The notes beneath the pieces were generated by a model, which searched no databases, was not told the DNA's origin, and was given only the letters and a program-made list of their open reading frames with translations. This document shows, in pieces, positions 1-8,505 of a stretch of DNA of 64,000 bases. Where the stretch lies: positions 30,794 through 94,793 of the forward strand of contig NZ_MLCE01000029.1 of NCBI RefSeq assembly GCF_002300165.1. The letters run 5' to 3'. The stretch is from Streptomyces sp. Tue6028 (lineage in GTDB: Bacteria; Actinomycetota; Actinomycetes; Streptomycetales; Streptomycetaceae). Positions within the stretch are counted from its first letter, which is position 1. The number at the start of each line of letters is the position of its first letter. The position numbers were made by a program, and so were the translations under genes.

Positions 1-768
1 AGCCTGCAGTCGAAGAAGACCATCGACGCCGCCGGAGGCCTGGTGGTGATCCCCAAGGGCGTCACCTTCATCGCCTACCAGGAACTGCTCGGCGGCGGCC
101 AGGTGCAACGCGCCGCCCTGGTCAGCCTCGGGGTGACGCTGGTCGGCACCCTCTTCAGCATGGCCGTCTCGGTCCTGTGCGCGTACGGACTCTCCCGCAT
201 CGGCTCGCTCGGCCACCGCTGGCTGCTGATGCTGCTGCTCGCGACGATGTTCTTCGGCGCGGGACTCATCCCGACCTATCTGCTGGTGCAGGCGCTCGGC
301 CTCACCGACACCTATCTCGCGCTGATCCTTCCGAGCGCGGTCAGCGTCTTCAACATCCTGGTGCTGCGCGCGTTCTTCATGGGCATCTCGCCGGAACTGG
401 TCGACAGCGCACGCATCGACGGCGCGGGCGACTGGCGCATTCTCTGGAAGATCGTGATGCCGCTGTCGCGGGCCGTGCTCGCGGTGATCTCCCTCTTCTA
501 CGCGGTCGGGTACTGGAGCGCCTGGTTCAACGCCTCCATCTACCTCACCGACCAGGACATGATGCCCTTGCAGAACGTCATGATCCAGCTGGTGCAGAAG
601 CAGGAGCGTCCGGTCGGTCTCGCGACCCAGGTGAACACCGGGCAACTGTCGCCACTCGCCATCCAGATGGCCGTCATGGTTCTGGCGCTGCTGCCCGTCG
701 CCGTCCTCTCGCCCTTCGTCCAGCGGCACTTCAAGAAGGGGATGCTCACCGGGGCCGTGAAGGGCTGA
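1..768 (+). CDS. Carbohydrate ABC transporter permease (MalG-like), 5' end outside window
   Basis: Inner-membrane permease of a sugar ABC importer. The reading frame is open from base 1, so the start lies upstream and only the last 255 residues are seen. Hydrophobic helices alternate with the cytoplasmic EAA-type loop (VDSARIDGAG then WKIVMPL), the contact point for the ATPase. The text around it (FFGAGLIPTYLL, NAGQLSPLAIQMAVMV-like end) fits the LplC/YtcP group of oligosaccharide permeases, though substrate cannot be read from sequence. The next gene is a xyloglucan hydrolase, so import of xyloglucan oligosaccharides is the natural inference. The partner permease and the binding protein would lie upstream; no ATPase gene is present here, as is usual for Streptomyces sugar importers that share MsiK. 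Confidence 0.9.
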   Translation, partial: SLQSKKTIDAAGGLVVIPKGVTFIAYQELLGGGQVQRAALVSLGVTLVGTLFSMAVSVLCAYGLSRIGSLGHRWLLMLLLATMFFGAGLIPTYLLVQALGLTDTYLALILPSAVSVFNILVLRAFFMGISPELVDSARIDGAGDWRILWKIVMPLSRAVLAVISLFYAVGYWSAWFNASIYLTDQDMMPLQNVMIQLVQKQERPVGLATQVNTGQLSPLAIQMAVMVLALLPVAVLSPFVQRHFKKGMLTGAVKG

Positions 769-859
769 CCTGGGGTCCGCCCGCTCTGCTTCGCCTCGTT
801 GTTCCGGTCGGCCGGTGCGGAGTGTCGGGTGCTCCTGCCGTTCTTCGGCCGCGGGTCCG

Positions 860-896
860 TCGTGGCTGGTCGCGCAGTTCCCCGCGCCCCTGGTCG
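860..896. repeat. Streptomyces-type intergenic repeat sequence
   Basis: The 197-bp gap between the permease and the GH74 gene contains the core GCGCAGTTCCCCGCGCCCCT preceded by GTGGCTGGTC. I recognise this as a sequence that recurs between genes in many Streptomyces genomes. Related copies occur at 25681-25930 in this window. Function is unknown. I see no convincing promoter or operator in the rest of the gap. Confidence 0.5.
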
Positions 897-965
897 GTGC
901 TGCCCGGACCGCTTCTGATCAGTGCTGTCCCTGATCCCTTCCCTCCTTCACGAACGAGGTATGTC

Positions 966-3197
966 ATGCGCACGCCCCGACCGGGCAGAAGAGCCGTGCT
1001 CGCCGGAAGCGCCGCCGCGGCCGTGCTCGCCGCCACCCCCGGCGTCGCCACGGCGACACCGGCCGGCCCGACGGACGGAGCCGACGTGGACCCGGCGCCG
1101 TACCGCTGGCGCAACGTCGTCGTCGGCGGCACCGGCTTCGTCACCGGTGTCCTCTTCCACCCCGCCGTACGCGGTCTCGCCTACGCCCGCACCGACATCG
1201 GCGGCGCCTACCGCTGGGACGACCGGGCGGCCCGCTGGACACCGCTGACCGACCACCTCGGCTGGGACGACTGGAATCTGCTCGGAGTGGAGGCACTGGC
1301 CGTCGACCCCGCCCACCCGGACCGCCTGTACCTCGCCGTCGGCACCTACGCGCAGTCCTGGGCGGGCAACGGCGCCGTCCTGCGCTCCGAGGACCGCGGC
1401 ACCACCTGGGCGCGCACCGACCTGTCCGTGAAACTCGGCGCCAACGAGGACGGGCGCGGCACGGGAGAACGCCTCCTCGTCGACCCTCGCGACAGCGCCG
1501 TCCTGTGGCTGGGCACCCGGCACGACGGGCTGCTCAGGTCCACCGACCGGGGGGCCACCTGGTCCGCCGCGACCGGTTTCCCGGCGAAGGCGAGCCCCAC
1601 CGGACAGGGCGTCACGTTCCTCGCCGCGGCCGGGCGCACCGTCTACGCCGGCTGGGGCGACGGCGACGGCACCCCGGGCACGCCGAACCTCTACCGCACC
1701 GCCGACGGCAGCCGCTGGGAGGCCGTCCCCGGTCAGCCCGCGGGCGGCTCCGCCAGGATCCCGCTCCGCGCCGCGTACGACCCGCACGCACGAGAGCTGT
1801 ACGTGACGTACGGCGACGCGCCCGGCCCCAACGGCCAGACCGACGGCAGCGTGCACAAGCTGCGCACCGCCACCGGAAGATGGACCGAGGTGACCCCGGT
1901 CCGGCCCGGCGGCACCACCGCGGACGGCTCGGCGGACACCTTCGCCTACGGCGGGGTCGCGGCCGACGTCCGCAGGGCGGGCACGGTCGTCGTGTCCACC
2001 AACAACCGCTGGGCGGACGGCGACACCGTGTTCCGGACCACCGACGGCGGCCGTACCTGGACCTCCCTGAAGGACACCGCCGTCCTCGACGTGTCCGAGA
2101 CCCCGTACCTCAAGTGGGGCGGTGACCGGCCCAAGTTCGGCTGGTGGATCCAGGCGATGGCCGTCGACCCGTACGACTCCGGGCACGTCGTGTACGGCAC
2201 CGGAGCGACCCTCTACGCCACCCGCGACCTCAGGCACTGGGCGCCGCAGATCCGGGGCCTTGAGGAGTCGGCCGTGCGCCGGCTGATCTCGCCCCCGTCC
2301 GGCGCGGCGCATCTGATCAGCGGAGTCGGGGACATCGGGGTCCTGCACCACGAGCGGCTCACGGCGTCCCCCTCGCGCGGGATGGCCACGAACCCCGTGT
2401 CCGGCACGGCGACGGGACTCGCACAGGCCGCGGCCGAGCCGTCGTACGTCGTCCGCACGGGCTGGGGCGACAACGGAAACGGCGCACACTCCCACGACGG
2501 AGGGCGGACCTGGACGCCCTTCCCGGCGCAGCCCGCCCTGGGCAAGGACGCGCCGGGGCCGATCGCCGTCAACGCCGACGGCAGCGTCCTGCTCTGGTCC
2601 TTCGTCCACTGGGACGGCACCAAGTACGCGGCGCACCGCTCGACGGACGGCGGCGTCACCTGGGCCGAGATCCCCTCCTTCCCGAAGGGCGCCACACCGG
2701 TCGCCGACCCGGTGGACCCGACCGTGTTCTACGCGTACGACACGGACACGGGAACGCTGTACGCGAGCACGGACGGCGGCGGCTCCTTCGACGCCCGCGC
2801 CGGCGGACTGCCGTCCGGGGACGACCAGTTCAGGATGGCCGCGGCACCGGGGCGCAGCGGCGACCTGTGGCTGAGCCTGAAGTGGAACGGGCTGTACCGG
2901 TCCACCGACGGCGGCACCGGCTTCGACAAGGTGACCAGCTGCTGGGCCTCGTACACCCTCGGCTTCGGAAAGGCCGCCGACGGCGCGGACTACCCCGGCA
3001 TCTACCAGGTCGGCTCGACCGGGCCGGGCACCGTGGTCCTCCGCTCCGACGACACCGCCCGGACCTGGATCCGGATCAACGACGACGCCCACCAGTGGGG
3101 CTGGACCGGTGAGGTCATCACCGGCGACCCCCGTATCCACGGCCGCGTGTACCTCGGCACCAACGGCCGGGGCATCCAGTACGGAGACCCGGTCTGA
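966..3197 (+). CDS. Secreted GH74 xyloglucanase (Tat signal)
   Basis: Predicted endo-xyloglucanase of 743 aa that cleaves the beta-1,4-glucan backbone of xyloglucan outside the cell. It opens with a twin-arginine signal (GRRAVLAGSAAAAVLAA, then an alanine-rich cleavage region around residue 35), so it is probably exported folded by Tat. The body is the two seven-bladed propeller arrangement of GH74: the family motif RTDIGGAYRWD (Asp77 is a candidate catalytic acid) and many sialidase-like DGG-x-TW turns (for example TDGGRTW, STDGGVTW). No carbohydrate-binding module follows the catalytic part. The start was chosen at ATG 966 because it gives the signal peptide and has GAACGAGG six bases upstream; the frame stays open far upstream but that part does not look like protein. 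It overlaps the GH42 gene by one base (TGATG), so the two are co-transcribed. Confidence 0.88.
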   Translation: MRTPRPGRRAVLAGSAAAAVLAATPGVATATPAGPTDGADVDPAPYRWRNVVVGGTGFVTGVLFHPAVRGLAYARTDIGGAYRWDDRAARWTPLTDHLGWDDWNLLGVEALAVDPAHPDRLYLAVGTYAQSWAGNGAVLRSEDRGTTWARTDLSVKLGANEDGRGTGERLLVDPRDSAVLWLGTRHDGLLRSTDRGATWSAATGFPAKASPTGQGVTFLAAAGRTVYAGWGDGDGTPGTPNLYRTADGSRWEAVPGQPAGGSARIPLRAAYDPHARELYVTYGDAPGPNGQTDGSVHKLRTATGRWTEVTPVRPGGTTADGSADTFAYGGVAADVRRAGTVVVSTNNRWADGDTVFRTTDGGRTWTSLKDTAVLDVSETPYLKWGGDRPKFGWWIQAMAVDPYDSGHVVYGTGATLYATRDLRHWAPQIRGLEESAVRRLISPPSGAAHLISGVGDIGVLHHERLTASPSRGMATNPVSGTATGLAQAAAEPSYVVRTGWGDNGNGAHSHDGGRTWTPFPAQPALGKDAPGPIAVNADGSVLLWSFVHWDGTKYAAHRSTDGGVTWAEIPSFPKGATPVADPVDPTVFYAYDTDTGTLYASTDGGGSFDARAGGLPSGDDQFRMAAAPGRSGDLWLSLKWNGLYRSTDGGTGFDKVTSCWASYTLGFGKAADGADYPGIYQVGSTGPGTVVLRSDDTARTWIRINDDAHQWGWTGEVITGDPRIHGRVYLGTNGRGIQYGDPV

Positions 3198-5182
3198 TGC
3201 ACGCACACCAGCGGCCGAGCCTCGCCGACGCGACCCGCGGCCGCATCCTCTTCGGCGGCGACCACAACCCCGAGCAGTGGCCCGAGGAGACCTGGCACGA
3301 GGACGTCCGCCTCATGAAGGAGGCCGCCGTCAACTCCGTCACCCTCGGCGTCTTCTCCTGGGCGAAGCTCGAACCACGTCCCGGAGCACGCGAGTTCGGA
3401 TGGCTCGACCGGCTGATGGACCTGATGCACGATCACGGCGTCGGCGTCGTCCTCGCCACCCCCACCTCCTCGCCCCCGCCGTGGATGGGCCGCCTGCACC
3501 CCGAGACCCTGCCCCGCGACGCGGAGGGCCGCACCGAATGGTGGGGCTCCCGCCAGCACTTCTCGCACTCCAGCGCCGTCTACCGCAGGTACGCCGCCGC
3601 CATCACGGAGGACCTGGCCGCCCGGTACGCGGGCCACCCGGCCCTCACGATGTGGCACATCAACAACGAGTACTGCACCTACGACTACGGCGACGAAGCG
3701 GCCGCCGCCTTCCGCCGCTGGCTCCAGGACAGGTACCAGACCCTCGACGCCCTCAACCACGCCTGGGGCACGGCCTTCTGGGGCCAGGGCTACGACCGCT
3801 GGAGCGAGATCCTCCCGCCCCGCCACGCCCACTACATGAAGAACCCGACGCAGGTGCTCGACTTCCGGCGCTTCACCTCCGACATGCTCCTGGAGTGCTT
3901 CGTCGCAGAACGGGACATCGTCCGCCGGCACACCCCGCACATCCCGGTCACCAGCAACTTCATGCCCCTGTGGGCGGGACAGGACGCGTGGCGGTGGGCG
4001 CGGGAGGAGGACGTCGTCTCGGTCGACCTCTATCCCGACCCGCGCGACCCCCTCGGCGCCCAGCACGGGGCGCTCGTGCAGGACATGACGCGCTCCCAGG
4101 CGGCGGGCGGACCCTGGATGCTCATGGAGCAGGCGGCCGGAGCGGTCAACTGGCGCGGCGTCAACCACCCCAAGCCGCGCGGCCTCAACCGGCTGTGGTC
4201 CCTCCAGGCCGTGGCGCGCGGCGCCGACGCCGTCTGCTACTTCCAGTGGCGCCAGTCCCGGCAGGGCGCGGAGAAGTTCCACTCGGGGATGGTCGGCCAC
4301 GCGGGGGAGCGGGGACGCACCTTCCAGGAGGTCAAGCAGCTCGGCGCCGAACTCGCCGTGATCGGCCCCGAGGTGGCGGGCACCCGCATCACCGCCGACG
4401 TCGCCGTGCTGCACGACTGGAACTCCTGGTGGGCGGGGGAGCACGACGGCCGCCTCTCCCAGGAGGTCGACCACCCCCGGGTCCTGCGGGCCTGGCACCG
4501 CGCCCTGTGGGAGGCGCACCTCACCACGGACTTCGCGCACCCCGAGCACGACCTGTCCGCGTACCGGCTCGTCGTCGCCCCGCAGCCCTACCTGCTCACG
4601 GACGCCGCGATCGACAACCTCCTCGCCCACGTACGCGACGGCGGCACCCTCGTCTGCGGCTTCCTCACCGGTGTCGCCGACGAGGACGACCGGGTCCGGC
4701 CCGGCGGCATGGACGCCCGGCTCCGAGAGCTCTTCGGCATCCGCACGCTGCACGAGTGGTGGCCGCTGGACGTGGGGGAGACCGCCGAGTGCGACGGCTT
4801 TCGCGGGACGCTGTGGTCCGAGGAGCTGGAGGCCGCGGAGGACGCGGTCGTCGAGGCCGCGTACAAGGGCGGAGAACTGGACGGGCTGCCCGCGGTGCTG
4901 CGCAGGGGCACGGCCTGGTACTTCTCCACCCTGCCCGAACCGGACGCGCTGCGCGCCCTGCTGGCCGGCGTCGCGGAGCGTGCCGGCCTCAGCCCGGTGC
5001 TCGACGGCCTTCCGGACGGCGTCGAGGCCGTCCGGCGCGGCGCACTGCTCTTCCTGCTCAACCACCGGCCCGATGCCGTCACGGTCGAGGTGCCGGGCCG
5101 CCACCGCGACCTGCTCACCGGCGACCGTGTGACCGGTCCGGTGCGGCTGGAGCGCCACGGAGCGGTGGTGCTCCAGCCATGA
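3197..5182 (+). CDS. GH42 beta-galactosidase, intracellular
   Basis: 661-aa glycosidase of family GH42, predicted to remove beta-linked galactose, here plausibly from the side chains of imported xyloglucan oligosaccharides. The N-terminal TIM barrel begins GGDHNPEQWPEE; the acid/base is Glu158 in WHINNEYC and the nucleophile Glu311 in WMLMEQAAG. A trimerisation domain (about residues 395-600) and a small C-terminal beta domain follow. There is no signal peptide. The length is typical of the family. It starts inside the stop of the GH74 gene and its own stop overlaps the next start by ATGA, which indicates a tight operon. Some GH42 enzymes act on arabinopyranosides, so substrate remains an inference from context. 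Confidence 0.9.
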   Translation: MHAHQRPSLADATRGRILFGGDHNPEQWPEETWHEDVRLMKEAAVNSVTLGVFSWAKLEPRPGAREFGWLDRLMDLMHDHGVGVVLATPTSSPPPWMGRLHPETLPRDAEGRTEWWGSRQHFSHSSAVYRRYAAAITEDLAARYAGHPALTMWHINNEYCTYDYGDEAAAAFRRWLQDRYQTLDALNHAWGTAFWGQGYDRWSEILPPRHAHYMKNPTQVLDFRRFTSDMLLECFVAERDIVRRHTPHIPVTSNFMPLWAGQDAWRWAREEDVVSVDLYPDPRDPLGAQHGALVQDMTRSQAAGGPWMLMEQAAGAVNWRGVNHPKPRGLNRLWSLQAVARGADAVCYFQWRQSRQGAEKFHSGMVGHAGERGRTFQEVKQLGAELAVIGPEVAGTRITADVAVLHDWNSWWAGEHDGRLSQEVDHPRVLRAWHRALWEAHLTTDFAHPEHDLSAYRLVVAPQPYLLTDAAIDNLLAHVRDGGTLVCGFLTGVADEDDRVRPGGMDARLRELFGIRTLHEWWPLDVGETAECDGFRGTLWSEELEAAEDAVVEAAYKGGELDGLPAVLRRGTAWYFSTLPEPDALRALLAGVAERAGLSPVLDGLPDGVEAVRRGALLFLLNHRPDAVTVEVPGRHRDLLTGDRVTGPVRLERHGAVVLQP

Positions 5183-7689
5183 CCGGCCCCACCCGCGACA
5201 GGAGCGGGTCCGCGCGCGGCGCGGACGACGGTGCCCGCCGGAGGAGCGGGCATGGCGACGGCCCGTCCCCCTCCGTGCCCGGGACGAGCGACCGCACCGG
5301 GCCCGTCCACGGCACCTGGGAGCCGCTGCCCGCCGCCCGCTGGGAGGACGCCTTCCTGAGCGGGAACGGCACACACGGCGCCATGGTGTTCGGAGATCCG
5401 AACGGTGACCGGATCATCGTCAACCATCACCGCCTGGTCCGGCCCAACGGCAGCGCGGACGCCCGGCCCCCCGCGCTCGCCGACCGTCTCACGGAGCTTC
5501 AGGACCGCTTGCTGGCCGGAGACGTCACGGCCGGGGAGGACTTCACCGACGGGCGCCCGCTGCTGTGGGTGCAGCCCTTCCACCCCGCCTTCCAGGTGCG
5601 GCTGCGCCGCCCGGCCGCGCGGTGGCGGGCCTACCGGCGTGAGGCCGACTTCACCACCGGCGTCGTCAGTGCCGTGTGCGGCGGCTGGCGCAGCGACGTC
5701 TTCGTCTCCCGCGCCGACGACGTCGTCGTCCAGTACGTCACCGACGCGGACCTCACCGTCGACGTGACCCTGGACCACCGGCTGCCCGGAGCCCCCGCCG
5801 GCCTCGCGGTGGGGCACGGCACGGTCCTGACCCGCGAGGGCGCCGTACTCACCCTGCGGGCCCGCTACCCCGACAGCGACCGTGCGTACACCGGGGTGAC
5901 GCTCGTCGTCGTCTCCGGCGGCCGGACCCGGACCGCGCTGCCCGGCATCCGGATCGAGGGCGCCCGTTCGGTCCTCCTGCTGACGCGGGTGCGGCGGCAC
6001 ACGGGTGAACTGGACACGATGGCCGAGGCCCGCGCACTCCGCGACCTGCTGCTCCCGGACGAGAGCGACGACGATGCGGAGCGGCCCGGCGATCGGGACG
6101 GGCTCGGCGATCCGGACCAGTTCGACGACCGGGACCGGGACCGGGCCGGGCGCCGGGACCAGGTCCACCACGGGGACGAGGACCGGGACCGGCACCATGT
6201 CCGCCACGGGGACCGTGACCAGGACCGGCACCGGACGGAAGACGCCGCGCCGGACGGCGGTGACGCGTACGCCCGGCTGCTCGCCCGCCACACCGCGCTG
6301 CACCGCCCCGCCTACCGGCGGGTCACGCTGGACCTGTGCGCCGACCCCGCCGAACGCGCCCTGCCGGGCTCGGAGCTGATCCGCCGCCCCGAGAGCCCCG
6401 CTCTCCTGGAGCGGCTCTTCGCGGCCGGCCGCCACCACCTGCTGTCCGCGGCCGGCACGCTGCCGCCACGGCTGACCGGGCTGTGGACGGGCGACTGGGA
6501 CACCGCCTGGTCCGGGGCGTTCACCACGGACGCCAACCTCAACCTCCAGACGGCGTCGGCGGCAGCGGCGGCGCTCCCGGAGGTCACCGAGGCGCATGCC
6601 GCACTGATCCACTCCCAGATCCCCCAGTGGCGCGACAACGCGCGCGCCGTCTACGGCACCCGGGGCGTCGTCGCCCCCGCACACACCGACGGCGAGTCCG
6701 GCCACCTCTACCACCTCAGCCGCGAGTACCCGCTGCACGTGTGGACCGCCGGCGCCGACTGGCTCCTCAAGCCGCTCGTCGACCACGACGAGACACGCGG
6801 CGCCCGCGACCCCCGCCTGGCCGCCGCACTCGCCGAAGTGGCCCTCTTCTACGAGGACTTCCTCACCCGCACCGAGGACGACGGCGGGCTCGTGATCGTC
6901 CCGTCGTACTCCCCGGAGAACCGGCCCGCGAACGCCGGCTGGATCACCGTCAACTCCGCCATGGACCTCTCGGCGGCCCGCCACGCACTGCGCACCGCCG
7001 CCGACTACCACCCCGGACCCGCCGCCGAACGCTGGCGCGCGCTGGCCGACCGGCTGCCGCCGCACCGCGTCAGCCCCGACGGCGCGCTGGCCGAATGGGC
7101 CCGGCCCGGCCTCGACGACTCCTACGACCACCGGCACCTCAGCCACCTCTACGGCGTCTGGCCGCTCGACGAGATCACCCCGTACGACACCCCCGGACTC
7201 GCCGCGGCGGCCCGCCGGGCGCTCGAACTGCGCGGCTCCGAGAACGACTCCGCGCACGGTCACCTCCACCACGCCCTGGTGGCCGCCCGCCTCGGGGACG
7301 CGGGCCGAGTGACCCGGGCCCTGCACGAGATCCTCGCCGGGGACTTCTTCCACGTCTCCCTGATGAGCGGGCACTACCCGAAGCGGCACGTCTACAACGC
7401 CGACGCCGCGCACACCCTCCCGGCCGTGCTCATCGAGGCACTGATCCAGTCCACCCCGCAGCGGCTCGTCCTGTTGCCCGCGCTCCCCGCCACGCTCCCC
7501 ACGGGTGAACTCCGCGGCATCCGCACGAGGTTCGGCGCCGAGGTCGACCTCGCCTGGAGCCCCGAGGGCGCGACGGCGGTGGTGAGACCGGGCCGTACCT
7601 GCCGCGTCGACCTCAGGACTTCCACCGGCGCGCGACCGCTCTCCCTGAGCGCCGGCGAAGACTGCGTCCTCACCCTGGGGCCGCAGTGA
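5179..7689 (+). CDS. GH95 alpha-L-fucosidase with charged low-complexity insert
   Basis: 836-aa glycoside hydrolase of family GH95 (1,2-alpha-L-fucosidase; some members act on alpha-L-galactose). Fucose caps galactose in xyloglucan side chains, so it fits before the GH42 enzyme. The N-terminal beta-sandwich starts at WEDAFLSGNGTHGAMVFG; the (alpha/alpha)6 barrel keeps NLNLQ, the SPEN catalytic-acid motif and HRHLSHLYGVWP. The stretch usually reading MNYW after NLNLQ is changed. Between the domains (about residues 294-355, bases 6058-6243) lies an insert made almost only of Asp, Arg, His, Gly and Glu, coded by repeats of GGACCGG; it looks like an expanded simple repeat. No signal peptide. ATG 5179 overlaps the previous stop (ATGA). 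Confidence 0.85.
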   Translation: MTGPTRDRSGSARGADDGARRRSGHGDGPSPSVPGTSDRTGPVHGTWEPLPAARWEDAFLSGNGTHGAMVFGDPNGDRIIVNHHRLVRPNGSADARPPALADRLTELQDRLLAGDVTAGEDFTDGRPLLWVQPFHPAFQVRLRRPAARWRAYRREADFTTGVVSAVCGGWRSDVFVSRADDVVVQYVTDADLTVDVTLDHRLPGAPAGLAVGHGTVLTREGAVLTLRARYPDSDRAYTGVTLVVVSGGRTRTALPGIRIEGARSVLLLTRVRRHTGELDTMAEARALRDLLLPDESDDDAERPGDRDGLGDPDQFDDRDRDRAGRRDQVHHGDEDRDRHHVRHGDRDQDRHRTEDAAPDGGDAYARLLARHTALHRPAYRRVTLDLCADPAERALPGSELIRRPESPALLERLFAAGRHHLLSAAGTLPPRLTGLWTGDWDTAWSGAFTTDANLNLQTASAAAAALPEVTEAHAALIHSQIPQWRDNARAVYGTRGVVAPAHTDGESGHLYHLSREYPLHVWTAGADWLLKPLVDHDETRGARDPRLAAALAEVALFYEDFLTRTEDDGGLVIVPSYSPENRPANAGWITVNSAMDLSAARHALRTAADYHPGPAAERWRALADRLPPHRVSPDGALAEWARPGLDDSYDHRHLSHLYGVWPLDEITPYDTPGLAAAARRALELRGSENDSAHGHLHHALVAARLGDAGRVTRALHEILAGDFFHVSLMSGHYPKRHVYNADAAHTLPAVLIEALIQSTPQRLVLLPALPATLPTGELRGIRTRFGAEVDLAWSPEGATAVVRPGRTCRVDLRTSTGARPLSLSAGEDCVLTLGPQ

Positions 7690-7731
7690 CCGAGTGAATC
7701 CGCAGTTCCCCCCACCCATGGAAGGGACACC

Positions 7732-8448
7732 ATGGCACCTCGCACACTGAAGAGGATCACCAAAGCCCTCGTCGCCCCCGCGCTCGCCCTCGGCGCCACG
7801 GTCGGCCTCGCCTCCGCCCCCGCACAGGCCGCCGTCTGGTCCTCCTGCGACCAGTGGGGCAACACCACGCTGAACGGCTACACGCTCTACAACAACATCT
7901 GGGGCTCCGGCGCCGGCAGCCAGTGCGTCTGGGCCAACTCCGGTACCAGCTGGGGTGTATGGGCCAACCATCCCGACACCGGTGGCATCAAGTCCTACCC
8001 CAACTCCAAGAAGTACGTCGGCAGGACGATCTCGGGGCTGTCCTCCCTCACCAGCACCTACAACGTCACCGTCCCGTCCTCCGGCGCGTACAACACGTCG
8101 TACGACATCTGGGACACCGACTACGACTACGAGACCATGCTCTGGGTCAACTACAACGGCGCCGTCGGCGCACTCGGCACCTCCCAGGGCACGCTCACCC
8201 TCGGCGGCAACACCTGGACCGTCTACAAGGGCAACAACGGCTCGAACGACGTCTTCTCGTTCCTGCGCAGCTCGGACTCCACCTCCGGCACCATCGACAT
8301 CCTCCCGATCCTGAAGTGGATCGCGAACACCAAGGGCTGGATGTCGAGCAGCGAGACCATCGGCGACGTGCAGTTCGGCTTCGAGATCACCTCGTCCTCG
8401 GGCGGCCTGGACTTCGCCGCCAACAACCTGACGGTCAGCAGCAGCTGA
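7732..8448 (+). CDS. Secreted GH12 endoglucanase/xyloglucanase
   Basis: 238-aa secreted glycosidase of family GH12. A Sec signal peptide (positively charged MAPRTLKRITK, a hydrophobic stretch, cleavage after AQA at about residue 34) precedes a single beta-jelly-roll domain. Both catalytic glutamates are visible: Glu134 in the YETMLWVNY strand (nucleophile) and Glu218 in FGFEITSSSGG (acid/base). There is no cellulose-binding module. GH12 enzymes hydrolyse cellulose, mixed-linkage glucan or xyloglucan; the surrounding genes point to xyloglucan. The start has GAAGGGA five bases upstream. It lies 42 bases after the GH95 gene without a hairpin between, so it may be read through from the operon, and a strong terminator follows it. 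Confidence 0.9.
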   Translation: MAPRTLKRITKALVAPALALGATVGLASAPAQAAVWSSCDQWGNTTLNGYTLYNNIWGSGAGSQCVWANSGTSWGVWANHPDTGGIKSYPNSKKYVGRTISGLSSLTSTYNVTVPSSGAYNTSYDIWDTDYDYETMLWVNYNGAVGALGTSQGTLTLGGNTWTVYKGNNGSNDVFSFLRSSDSTSGTIDILPILKWIANTKGWMSSSETIGDVQFGFEITSSSGGLDFAANNLTVSSS

Positions 8449-8460
8449 CCCGCCCAGCGG

Positions 8461-8494
8461 AGTGCGGCCGGTCCTCCCGGGGACCGGCCGCACT
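8461..8494. terminator. Bidirectional terminator between GH12 and GH31 genes
   Basis: A perfect 14-bp inverted repeat (AGTGCGGCCGGTCC and its complement, 8461-8474 and 8481-8494) with a 6-base loop sits in the 57-bp gap between two convergent genes. There is no U-tract, as is usual in Streptomyces. Confidence 0.85.
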
Positions 8495-8505
8495 CGGCTG
8501 CCGGA

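Noticed and set aside
948..3206. Long open frame opposite the GH74 gene
   Set aside because: Mirror frame of a high-GC gene; product is Arg/Val/Gly-rich without motifs, and the forward frame carries a clear GH74 domain.
4588..8493. 1301-codon reverse frame across three glycosidase genes
   Set aside because: Result of third-position GC bias; it runs through three well-supported forward genes and shows no domain.
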